From Coprococcus sp. (GTDB lineage Bacteria; Bacillota; Clostridia; Lachnospirales; Lachnospiraceae), in contig JAEDGN010000003.1 of the NCBI GenBank assembly GCA_016297495.1, positions 1-64,000 on the forward strand: a DNA stretch of 64,000 bases, read 5' to 3'. Under the pieces are notes generated by a model. The model saw only the letters and a list, made by a program, of their open reading frames with translations. It did no database searches and was not told the origin of the DNA. The translations under genes and the position numbers were made by a program. Of the stretch, positions 1 to 6,773 are shown in pieces (the stretch's first letter is position 1; every line of letters starts with the position of its first letter).

Positions 1-278
1 TGTTTGCCGTTTCCGACATCAATGGCGCCGCCGGTTCTTCCGCAGAATTCATGGAAATGTTTATCGGTAAAATCAGTACGGAATCTTATATCATGATAAT
101 GGTCATGTTTGTCATATTTATCTGATTTGTCATCCATGTAGACGGCCTCATCGGATACAGTACAGAATCTATGGTTATGGCAGTCGCCGCATTCATTTTG
201 GAATCCGGTACTTCCTGTGATTTCGTGGACATGTTTCTGTTTCTTGCAGTTAGGACAGTTGGATTGAGAGGAATTCAT
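1..278 (-). CDS. YmaF-like histidine-rich protein (5' part only)
   Basis: The reading frame starts at an ATG on the minus strand (276-278) and runs off the left edge, so only the first 92 codons are seen. Residues 16-24 read KHVHEITGS, and a second His-rich block (HDHYHDIRF, then DKHFHEFCG) follows, ending in GGAIDVGNGK. This spaced HVHE / HNHRF / HFHE pattern with a terminal AIDVGNG is what is known of the YmaF family, small proteins of unknown function. Two CxxC-like pairs (CPNC near the start, CGDC near residue 33) suggest metal binding, which is inference. There is no good Shine-Dalgarno sequence before the ATG, but an in-frame TAG lies just upstream, so no longer start is possible. Confidence 0.7.
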   Translation of the reverse strand, partial: MNSSQSNCPNCKKQKHVHEITGSTGFQNECGDCHNHRFCTVSDEAVYMDDKSDKYDKHDHYHDIRFRTDFTDKHFHEFCGRTGGAIDVGNGK

Positions 279-400
279 GATTGACTACTTATTAGATTTT
301 TCAATAATATGATATGACGCAAGAGGAGAAAGGGTGCATGGAGATGTTTTGCTAATAGCATATGCATTTCAAAAAATATAATAAATTTTAAAATTTTTAG

Positions 401-429
401 TTGACAGAATCCATGTAAAGTGTTAATAT
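401..429 (+). promoter_or_regulatory. Sigma-70-type promoter of tRNA-Leu
   Basis: A perfect -35 TTGACA (401-406) is followed by a 17-base spacer and a -10 TAATAT (424-429). It lies about 37 bases before the tRNA. Confidence 0.8.
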
Positions 430-465
430 ATAACACGTGAGATGAATCACATCAATTAAATAGAT

Positions 466-550
466 GCAGTTGTGGCGGAATTGGCATACGCGCTAGACTA
501 AGGATCTAGTCTGGGTTAACTGGGTACGGGTTCAAGTCCCGTCAACTGCA
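466..550 (+). tRNA. tRNA-Leu (anticodon AAG)
   Basis: The acceptor arms GCAGTTG (466-472) and CAACTGC (543-549) pair perfectly, with discriminator A550. The anticodon stem CTAGA/TCTAG encloses the loop CTAAGGA, giving anticodon AAG, which reads CUU/CUC leucine codons. The T arm is ACGGG-TTCAAGT-CCCGT. A long variable arm of about 16 bases makes it a class II tRNA, as expected for leucine. The CCA end is not encoded. It forms a single-gene unit with its own promoter and terminator. Confidence 0.95.
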
Positions 551-552
551 CG

Positions 553-591
553 AAGGCTGGTTTTTCATAGGATGAAGAATCAGCTTTTTTA
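553..591 (+). terminator. Rho-independent terminator after tRNA-Leu
   Basis: An imperfect hairpin pairs GGCTG...TTTTTCAT with ATGAAGAATCAGC and is followed by six T residues (585-590). It begins three bases after the tRNA. Confidence 0.75.
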
Positions 592-700
592 TTGTTTAAG
601 AAAGATTTATAATTTTTCTCAATTAGATTGCTGTCTTATCTTTGACATTAGATAGTATATGGCCTATAATGAACTGGAGTGAGAAAACAGGAGATACTGT

Positions 701-1069
701 ATGTTGAAAAAAAAGGATATGATTTTGATTTGTGCATTGTTATGTGTGGCTGTGGCAGGAATTATTATTGTTCAGCTGATGCAGCGGCAGTCTGGAGCGA
801 TGGTAACAGTGACGGTGGGCGGAAAAACTTATGGGACTTATTCCTTAAATATTCCACAGATTATTGAGGTTGAGGACGACATGGGATATAACAGAATTGT
901 AATCGAAGATGGATATGTCTACATGGAAGAGGCAGATTGTCCGGACCAGTACTGTGTGAAGCACGCGAAGATTCATTATAGTCATGAAACAATCATCTGC
1001 CTGCCGCATGAACTGGTGGTTGAGATCAGCGGTGGTGAGAACATGGATGTGGATGTAGTGACGCAATAA
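701..1069 (+). CDS. NusG domain II-containing membrane-anchored protein
   Basis: 122 aa. One N-terminal transmembrane segment (about residues 6-27, rich in I/V/A/L) is followed by a small beta-rich extracytoplasmic domain containing VGGKTYGTYSLN and DCPDQYCVKHAKI. This matches the NusG domain II family of secreted/anchored proteins, which is unrelated in function to transcription factor NusG. The two cysteines in the DCPDQYC motif are typical of the family. The ATG at 701 has an AGGAGA box 8 bases upstream. It precedes the HepS1-type membrane gene, a pairing common in Clostridia and often linked to FMN-binding or electron-transport genes. No specific function can be assigned. Confidence 0.8.
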   Translation: MLKKKDMILICALLCVAVAGIIIVQLMQRQSGAMVTVTVGGKTYGTYSLNIPQIIEVEDDMGYNRIVIEDGYVYMEEADCPDQYCVKHAKIHYSHETIICLPHELVVEISGGENMDVDVVTQ

Positions 1070-1119
1070 GGTTGATGTCGGCATAGTTTGGGCTGGCAGA
1101 TTGGCGGATGGAGGAGAAG

Positions 1120-1617
1120 ATGACAAAGAAATTGACGATATCAGCGCTGCTTGTGGCGCTGGCAATGATATTTAGTTATATAGAAGTATTAATACCGTTT
1201 AATTTTGGCATTCCAGGGATTAAACTGGGATTGGCCAATCTGGTTGTGGTTGTGGCAATGTATTTGCTGGGGGCCAGGCAGGCTTTCATGATTTCCATGG
1301 TCAGGATTATTCTGATTGCATTTACTTTTGGCAATCTGGCGGCATTGCTGTATAGCATTGCCGGCGGTATTCTGAGCTTTGCGGTTATGATCCTTTGTCG
1401 AAAAATCAAGGGGTTGTCAGTGATGGGAGTGAGTGTGGCAGGAGGTGTCAGCCATAATATTGGACAGATTATTGTAGCTGTATTTGTGGTAGAAAATTTG
1501 AATCTTCTGTTTTATGTGCCGGTTCTGATAATTGCCGGAGTTGTTACGGGTTTTCTGATCGGTATGGTGGCAGGACTTGTGCTGCCGGCTGTTAAAAAAG
1601 CCTTTCATTTATATTAA
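1120..1617 (+). CDS. Gx transporter / heptaprenyl diphosphate synthase component I family membrane protein
   Basis: 165 aa, almost wholly hydrophobic, with about five membrane segments. The stretch FNFGIPGIKLGLANL followed by ARQAF and later GGVSHNIGQ is characteristic of the family named after HepS1 (heptaprenyl diphosphate synthase component I) and also annotated as Gx transporter. A subunit I role in isoprenoid chain synthesis is doubtful for this membrane form, and no component II gene is nearby. An upstream ATG at 1108 is in frame, but the GAGGAG box (1111-1116) overlaps it and sits 3 bases before the ATG at 1120, so 1120 is the likelier start. It probably forms a two-gene operon with the NusG-II protein. 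Confidence 0.75.
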   Translation: MTKKLTISALLVALAMIFSYIEVLIPFNFGIPGIKLGLANLVVVVAMYLLGARQAFMISMVRIILIAFTFGNLAALLYSIAGGILSFAVMILCRKIKGLSVMGVSVAGGVSHNIGQIIVAVFVVENLNLLFYVPVLIIAGVVTGFLIGMVAGLVLPAVKKAFHLY

Positions 1618-1687
1618 GTTGGCCTTGATTGCATCCTTACAATGGGGTAAAATAAATAAAAATATGAAAAAAGAGGAGATTTGTGTG

Positions 1688-3157
1688 ATGAGTAAGACAG
1701 TTAGGACAAGATTTGCTCCGAGCCCGACAGGCAGAATGCATGTTGGTAATCTGCGCACGGCTTTGTATGCTTATCTGATTGCAAAACATGAAGATGGACA
1801 ATTTATTTTAAGAATAGAGGATACAGATCAGGAACGTGAAGTCGAGGGTGCCGTTGATATTATTTACCGTACATTGGCTGGCACAGGTCTGGTGCATGAT
1901 GAAGGTCCGGATAAGGACGGCGGTGTCGGTCCTTATGTTCAGAGTGAACGTCAGGCCCAGGGAATTTATCTTGAATATGCAAAGAAGCTGATTGATAAAG
2001 GAGAGGCTTATTATTGCTTCTGTGATGAGGACCGTCTGGCAGGACTGCATACAACAGTGAACGGCAAGGAGATATTCCATTATGACAAGCACTGCCTTCA
2101 TCTGAGCAGGGAAGAAGTAGAAGCGAAGCTGGCAGCAGGTGTGCCGTATGTTATTCGGCAGAACAATCCGATGGAAGGTACGACCACATTCCAGGATGAA
2201 ATTTATGGGGATATCACTGTTCCGAATGCGGAGCTGGATGATATGATACTGATTAAATCAGACGGGTTCCCTACCTATAATTTTGCCAATGTGGTGGATG
2301 ATCATCTGATGGGTATTACGCATGTAGTCAGAGGTAATGAGTATCTGTCTTCTTCTCCGAAATATAATCGTCTTTATGACGCTTTTGGATGGGAAGTTCC
2401 TACTTATATTCACTGTCCGCTGATTACGAATGAGGAGCATAAGAAGCTGAGTAAGAGAAGCGGACATTCTTCCTATGAGGATCTGCTGGATCAGGGATAT
2501 CTGACTGAGGCCATTATCAATTTTGTGGCCCTTCTTGGATGGAGTCCGGAAGACAATAATGAATTCTTTACGCTGGAAGAGCTGGTGAAGGAGTTTGATT
2601 ATCATCATATGAGCAAGACACCGGCCGTATTTGATATGGTAAAGCTGCGCTGGATGAATGGTGAATATCTGAAGAAGATGGATTTTGACCGATTCTATGA
2701 ACTGGCATTGCCTCATATGAAGGAAGTTGTGACGAGAGATGTGAATTTTGAGAAGCTGGCAGCCATGATCAAGACACGTATTGAAATCTGGCCGGATATA
2801 AAGGATCAGATTGATTTTGTCGAGCAGGTACCGGCTTATGACATCGATATGTATGTTCACAAGAAAAATAAGACCAATCTGGAAAATTCTCTGGAAGTTC
2901 TGCAGGAGGTTCTTCTGATCCTGGAGAAACAGGAGGATTACAGTAATGACGCTCTGTTTGAAGTGCTGAGTCAGTATGGTAAGGATAAGGGTAAGAAAGT
3001 TGGCTTTGTTATGTGGCCGATCCGGGTAGCTTTATCCGGCAAACAGATGACGCCGGGCGGCGCTACAGAATTGATGGAAGTACTTGGCCAGGAGGAGTCT
3101 TTGAACAGAATCAGAGCAGCCATTGACAGATTGAGCAAAGAAGTTCAGGAGAGATAG
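1688..3157 (+). CDS. gltX: Glutamate--tRNA ligase
   Basis: 489 aa, the normal length for bacterial GluRS, a class I synthetase that charges tRNA-Glu (and in many Clostridia also mischarges tRNA-Gln for later amidation). The N-terminus reads TRFAPSPTGRMHVGN, with the HIGH-type motif HVGN at residues 18-21, and the KMSKS-type motif KKLSKRS is at about 252-258. The ATG at 1688 has GAGGAG 9 bases upstream (1673-1678), so the longer frame opened at 1577 is not the start. Only 3 bases separate its stop from the helicase gene, so the two are co-transcribed. Confidence 0.97.
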   Translation: MSKTVRTRFAPSPTGRMHVGNLRTALYAYLIAKHEDGQFILRIEDTDQEREVEGAVDIIYRTLAGTGLVHDEGPDKDGGVGPYVQSERQAQGIYLEYAKKLIDKGEAYYCFCDEDRLAGLHTTVNGKEIFHYDKHCLHLSREEVEAKLAAGVPYVIRQNNPMEGTTTFQDEIYGDITVPNAELDDMILIKSDGFPTYNFANVVDDHLMGITHVVRGNEYLSSSPKYNRLYDAFGWEVPTYIHCPLITNEEHKKLSKRSGHSSYEDLLDQGYLTEAIINFVALLGWSPEDNNEFFTLEELVKEFDYHHMSKTPAVFDMVKLRWMNGEYLKKMDFDRFYELALPHMKEVVTRDVNFEKLAAMIKTRIEIWPDIKDQIDFVEQVPAYDIDMYVHKKNKTNLENSLEVLQEVLLILEKQEDYSNDALFEVLSQYGKDKGKKVGFVMWPIRVALSGKQMTPGGATELMEVLGQEESLNRIRAAIDRLSKEVQER

Positions 3158-3160
3158 TTT

Positions 3161-5161
3161 ATGGAGTTAAACCAGTCTCAGAAGCAGGCGGTCTGCCATG
3201 ACCGCGGACCCATGATGGTTCTGGCCGGTCCGGGATCGGGCAAGACCATGGTTATTACGCATCGGGTTCAGTGGCTGATCGAGCAGGCCGGTGTCCATCC
3301 GGCGGGTATACTGGTTGTGACCTTTACAAAAGCTGCCGCAGATGAAATGCGGCAGCGTTTTGTTTCTCTGATGAATGGAAAAGTACTGCCGGTCAGTTTT
3401 GGCACATTCCACGCTGTTTTCTTCTCCATATTGCGTCATGCATACAATTATACGGCATCCAATATCATCCGGGAGGAACAGAAACAGCAGTTTATGAGGG
3501 ATATTATAGAAGATATGCCTGTGGAGCCGGATAATGTCAATGAATTTATCAATGATGTTCTTGGAGAGATTGGTCTGGTAAAGGGCAGTATGCTGGATGT
3601 TGATCATTATTATGCCACAAGCTGTTCCACATCTGTATTCAGGGATATTTACCGACAGTATGTCATGCGGATGGAGAACAGCCGTCTTATTGATTTCGAA
3701 GATATGATGGTCTATACCTATGAATTATTTACAGAACGGAAAGACATTCTGGCGGCATGGCAGCAGAAATATCAGTATATCCTGATCGATGAGTTTCAGG
3801 ATATCAATCCTTTACAGTATCGGTTAGTGCGGATGCTGGCTCTGCCCCAGAATAATATTTTTATTGTGGGGGATGATGACCAGTCAATCTATGGATTTCG
3901 GGGAGCCAAACCGGAGATCATGTTAAATTTTGAGAAAGATTTTCCTAAAGTAAAAAAGGTTTTTCTGTCAGTAAATTATCGAAGTCAGGCAGCAATTGTC
4001 AGGGGAGCCGGATGTGTTATTAAGAATAATAAACAGCGTTTTGCAAAGGAGATACGGGCTGCCAGGACGGAGGAGAAGCCCATTGATATCCGGGTGTTTC
4101 AGGGACCGGCCGATGAGAATGCGGCGGTGATTCGTGAAATCATGGATTATCACCAGAAAAAACAGATCCGTTACGGGGAAATGGCCATTCTGTTTCGTAC
4201 AAATACCCAGGCGCGGATGCTGCTTGAAAAGATGATGGAGTATAATATACCATTTAAAATGCAGGATGCTATGCCTAATATCTATCAGCATTGGATTGCG
4301 CAGGATATCATGGCGTATATCAGGATAGCCCTGGGCAGTACTGCAAGAGGGGATTTTCTTCGCATTATTAACCGGCCAAACCGGTATGTGAGCCGTCAGG
4401 TTTTTGATGAACGTCAGGTGGCTATGGACGTGCTTATGGAAAAATATAACGGCAAAACATGGATGCAGGAGCGTCTGTCAAAATTCATGTATGATATGAA
4501 GATGTTAAAGAATATGCAGCCTTTTGCCGCTATTAATTATATCCGTCACGGAATAGGTTATGAGGAATTTCTGGAGAAATATGCTGAAGAACGTCGCCTG
4601 GAGGGTGGCGAATTGCTGGAGGTGCTGGATGAACTTCAGGAAAGTTCAAGGAATTACAGGACTTTCAGTGAATGGTTCGAACATATCGAAACCTATACAG
4701 AGCAGCTGAAGCAGCAGGCCCGGAATCGGCGGGAGGATAAAGGTGATAGTGTATCACTGGCAACGATGCATCATTCCAAGGGTCTGGAATACGAAATTGT
4801 ATTTATTGTGGATGCTAATGAAACAGTCACACCTCACCATAAAGCTTTGCTGGATTCGGATATCGAAGAAGAACGGCGCATGTTTTATGTGGCCATGACC
4901 CGTGCAAAATCGGAGTTACATATATTTTTTCTGAAGGAAAGATATGGGAGACCTTTGGCTATGTCTCGTTTTGTTGGAGAAATTCTTGTGGACAGAGATA
5001 TTGTTAAGCCTGGTATGAGAGTTGCCCATCAGACTTATGGACTGGGTACCATACAGGAAGTTACGGGCAAAGCCATTATCATCCGGTTTGACAAGATGAA
5101 GCAGGTCAAAAAACTGGATATTCAGTTTTGTCTGTCTAATCAGCTGCTGAAAGTTTTATAA
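3161..5161 (+). CDS. UvrD/PcrA-like superfamily 1 ATP-dependent DNA helicase
   Basis: 666 aa. Walker A GPGSGKT is at residues 23-29, a Walker B-like LIDEFQDIN at about 207-215, then VGDDDQSIYGFRGA, a Q-motif NQSQKQAV at the N-terminus, and the C-terminal motif YVAMTRAKSELH. These define a 3'-5' SF1A helicase that unwinds DNA during repair. The last 50 residues (VAHQTYGLGTIQEV...) form the Tudor-like tail seen in PcrA/UvrD. The protein is somewhat shorter than classical PcrA (about 730 aa), so it may be a paralogue; no gene symbol is given for that reason. It follows gltX by 3 bases, and its start at 3161 is the first ATG of the frame. Confidence 0.9.
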   Translation: MELNQSQKQAVCHDRGPMMVLAGPGSGKTMVITHRVQWLIEQAGVHPAGILVVTFTKAAADEMRQRFVSLMNGKVLPVSFGTFHAVFFSILRHAYNYTASNIIREEQKQQFMRDIIEDMPVEPDNVNEFINDVLGEIGLVKGSMLDVDHYYATSCSTSVFRDIYRQYVMRMENSRLIDFEDMMVYTYELFTERKDILAAWQQKYQYILIDEFQDINPLQYRLVRMLALPQNNIFIVGDDDQSIYGFRGAKPEIMLNFEKDFPKVKKVFLSVNYRSQAAIVRGAGCVIKNNKQRFAKEIRAARTEEKPIDIRVFQGPADENAAVIREIMDYHQKKQIRYGEMAILFRTNTQARMLLEKMMEYNIPFKMQDAMPNIYQHWIAQDIMAYIRIALGSTARGDFLRIINRPNRYVSRQVFDERQVAMDVLMEKYNGKTWMQERLSKFMYDMKMLKNMQPFAAINYIRHGIGYEEFLEKYAEERRLEGGELLEVLDELQESSRNYRTFSEWFEHIETYTEQLKQQARNRREDKGDSVSLATMHHSKGLEYEIVFIVDANETVTPHHKALLDSDIEEERRMFYVAMTRAKSELHIFFLKERYGRPLAMSRFVGEILVDRDIVKPGMRVAHQTYGLGTIQEVTGKAIIIRFDKMKQVKKLDIQFCLSNQLLKVL

Positions 5162-5248
5162 TCAATGCGGTACGGCTATTGAAAAAAAAACGGAAATATG
5201 ATATATATGTAAATACATTGATATAATTTTATGAAATGAGGTAAATGA

Positions 5249-5569
5249 ATGGAACAGCCAAAAGACTCTGAGTTTATGGACAGAGATACAATGACATTGG
5301 ATCTGGATGACGGGGGAAGTTTGGAGTGTATCGTATTATCCGTTTTCCCGGTGAATAACAAACAGTATATCGCACTTCTGCCGATGAATGATGAAGGTAA
5401 GGTGGAAGAAGATGCTCAGATTTATCTGTATCGTTTCGAGGAACTGGGTGATGACGAGATTAATTTAGAGAATATCGAAGATGACGATGAGTTTGAACTG
5501 GTATCTGATTACTTTGATGAGATGCTGGATGAGCAGGAGTTTAATGAACTGTTTGACGGCGCAGAATAG
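5249..5569 (+). CDS. DUF1292 domain protein
   Basis: 106 aa, strongly acidic. The central stretch MTLDLDDGGSLECIVLSVF, then YIALLPM and YLYRFEE, matches the DUF1292 (YrzB-type) family of short cytosolic proteins of unknown function, usually found beside yrrK/yqgF and ureR-like genes in Firmicutes. Here it stands alone between the helicase and a stem-loop shared with the convergent LysR gene. The start ATG at 5249 has a GAGG box 8 bases upstream. Confidence 0.8.
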   Translation: MEQPKDSEFMDRDTMTLDLDDGGSLECIVLSVFPVNNKQYIALLPMNDEGKVEEDAQIYLYRFEELGDDEINLENIEDDDEFELVSDYFDEMLDEQEFNELFDGAE

Positions 5570-5597
5570 CAGAATACAATGAAATATATATGACCAG

Positions 5598-5632
5598 ACG
5601 AAGAGAAGTACCTTAAAGGTACTTCTCTTCGT
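5598..5632. terminator. Perfect stem-loop between convergent genes
   Basis: Perfect inverted repeat of 17-base arms (5598-5614 and 5616-5632). Both flanks lack a long T-run, so it is a weak intrinsic terminator or an mRNA 3'-end stabiliser. The last codons (NEEKYL) and stop of the LysR gene lie inside it. Confidence 0.65.
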
Positions 5633-6506
5633 TTAAACTTTCGATAAAATATTTGGCAGCTTCGGAGACAGGGAGTTTATCATTATAGCCAACGACAAGC
5701 TGGCGAGTTGGAAAAACTTCGGACATAGTCAGCCGGAAGAGATGAGGGTCATCATCCGGAAGGCAGAAGTCAGGAATAAAAGCAATACCGAGGCCTATTC
5801 GCGCCAGATCGATGAGAAGATCATTGCTGCTCAGCTCTACTTCAGGCACCAGATCAAGCTGTCGCTGCTGGCAGAGACTGTGCAGGAATTCACTGGTCAT
5901 ACTGTTTTTGTCAAGCATCAGGATAGGGTACTGCAGCAGTTCCTCAAAACTCAAAGGATGATTCTTCAGGTGAGTGAAATTGTGATTGGCAATAAAGATA
6001 TCCTTGAAGTCTTTAACTTTACGGATATTGCCTACGGTATTAATACGGGGATTAGGATAATTGGTTACAATGAGATCCACCTGTCCATTTTCCAGATAAT
6101 CCACACATTTGCTGGAGGTACCATTCGTTACCTTGATATGAACGTTAGGAAAATGTTCGTGAAAAGCTTTCAGATAGGGTACGAGATAGTAGCGACAGAT
6201 GGTGTCACTTGCACCGATGCGCAGTTGTCCGCCGTTTAATGCATTGGCATCAAGAATCTGGTTTTCACCGCGCATGATGAGATTCACTGCCGGTTCAATG
6301 TGCTTGAACAGAACTTCTCCTTCCGGTGTCAGTTTTACTCTTTTGGTGCTGCGGATGAAAAGATGCTGGTTCAGCTTCTTTTCGAGAGCTTTGATTGACT
6401 GGCTTACAGCTGACTGAGAGATGAACAGACGCTTGGAAGCATCAGAAAAACTCAGCGTCTTGGCAACATAGTAGAAAACCTTGTATAGTTCATAATTAAT
6501 ATCCAT
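5613..6506 (-). CDS. LysR-family transcriptional regulator
   Basis: 297 aa, the usual LysR length. The N-terminal winged helix-turn-helix is clear (FYYVAKTLSFSDASKRLFIS, then SAVSQSIKALEKKL and RSTKRVKLTPEGE) and a substrate-binding domain follows from about residue 90 (GQLRIGASDTICRYYLVPYL). LysR proteins usually control a divergent gene and bind a small effector. Here the divergent neighbour is the AMP-forming ligase-FN3 gene, which is therefore the probable target. The gene ends inside a convergent stem-loop. Confidence 0.93.
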   Translation of the reverse strand: MDINYELYKVFYYVAKTLSFSDASKRLFISQSAVSQSIKALEKKLNQHLFIRSTKRVKLTPEGEVLFKHIEPAVNLIMRGENQILDANALNGGQLRIGASDTICRYYLVPYLKAFHEHFPNVHIKVTNGTSSKCVDYLENGQVDLIVTNYPNPRINTVGNIRKVKDFKDIFIANHNFTHLKNHPLSFEELLQYPILMLDKNSMTSEFLHSLCQQRQLDLVPEVELSSNDLLIDLARIGLGIAFIPDFCLPDDDPHLFRLTMSEVFPTRQLVVGYNDKLPVSEAAKYFIESLNEEKYL

Positions 6507-6575
6507 AAGTCCTCCGGTATTCAGAATTGGCGAATTATTAATACAACTAAATCTATTTATTAATTATTTTAAACT

Positions 6576-6591
6576 ATAACATATATTGTAT
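6576..6591. promoter_or_regulatory. AT-rich dyad, candidate LysR binding site
   Basis: The sequence ATAACATATATTGTAT is nearly palindromic, of the T-N11-A type bound by LysR proteins. It covers the likely -10 (TATAGT on the minus strand, about 6574-6579) of the LysR gene and lies about 95 bases upstream of the divergent promoter. Binding is inference. Confidence 0.4.
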
Positions 6592-6685
6592 GGAAAGTAA
6601 ATGAAAATTCAACTCATGTTTCATGTTTCGAAATTTATGAAAAAAATGCATCACAGTGAATCTTTTTTATTGGGGGTTGGGGACG

Positions 6686-6714
6686 TTGACAAAGAATTGT
6701 GTGAGCAGTATAAT
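6686..6714 (+). promoter_or_regulatory. Consensus sigma-70 promoter of the ligase-FN3 gene
   Basis: TTGACA (6686-6691), a 17-base spacer and TATAAT (6709-6714): both boxes match the consensus exactly. The predicted transcript begins near 6721, which argues against the in-frame GTG at 6726 as the translation start. Confidence 0.85.
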
Positions 6715-6773
6715 TTCGTTGTTGTGTGTTTACATTAAGTTTAAGAAATATATGCGAAAGAGTAGGTAAAGAA

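Noticed and set aside
679..867. 62-codon ORF overlapping the NusG-II gene
   Set aside because: It shares the region in another frame, and the NusG-II frame has the family signature.
2258..2860. 200-codon minus-strand ORF inside gltX
   Set aside because: Antisense shadow of gltX; no recognisable domain.
6726..6773. GTG start giving a 772-aa ligase-FN3 protein
   Set aside because: The codon lies about 5 bases after the expected transcript start and has no ribosome site; ATG 6774 is better.
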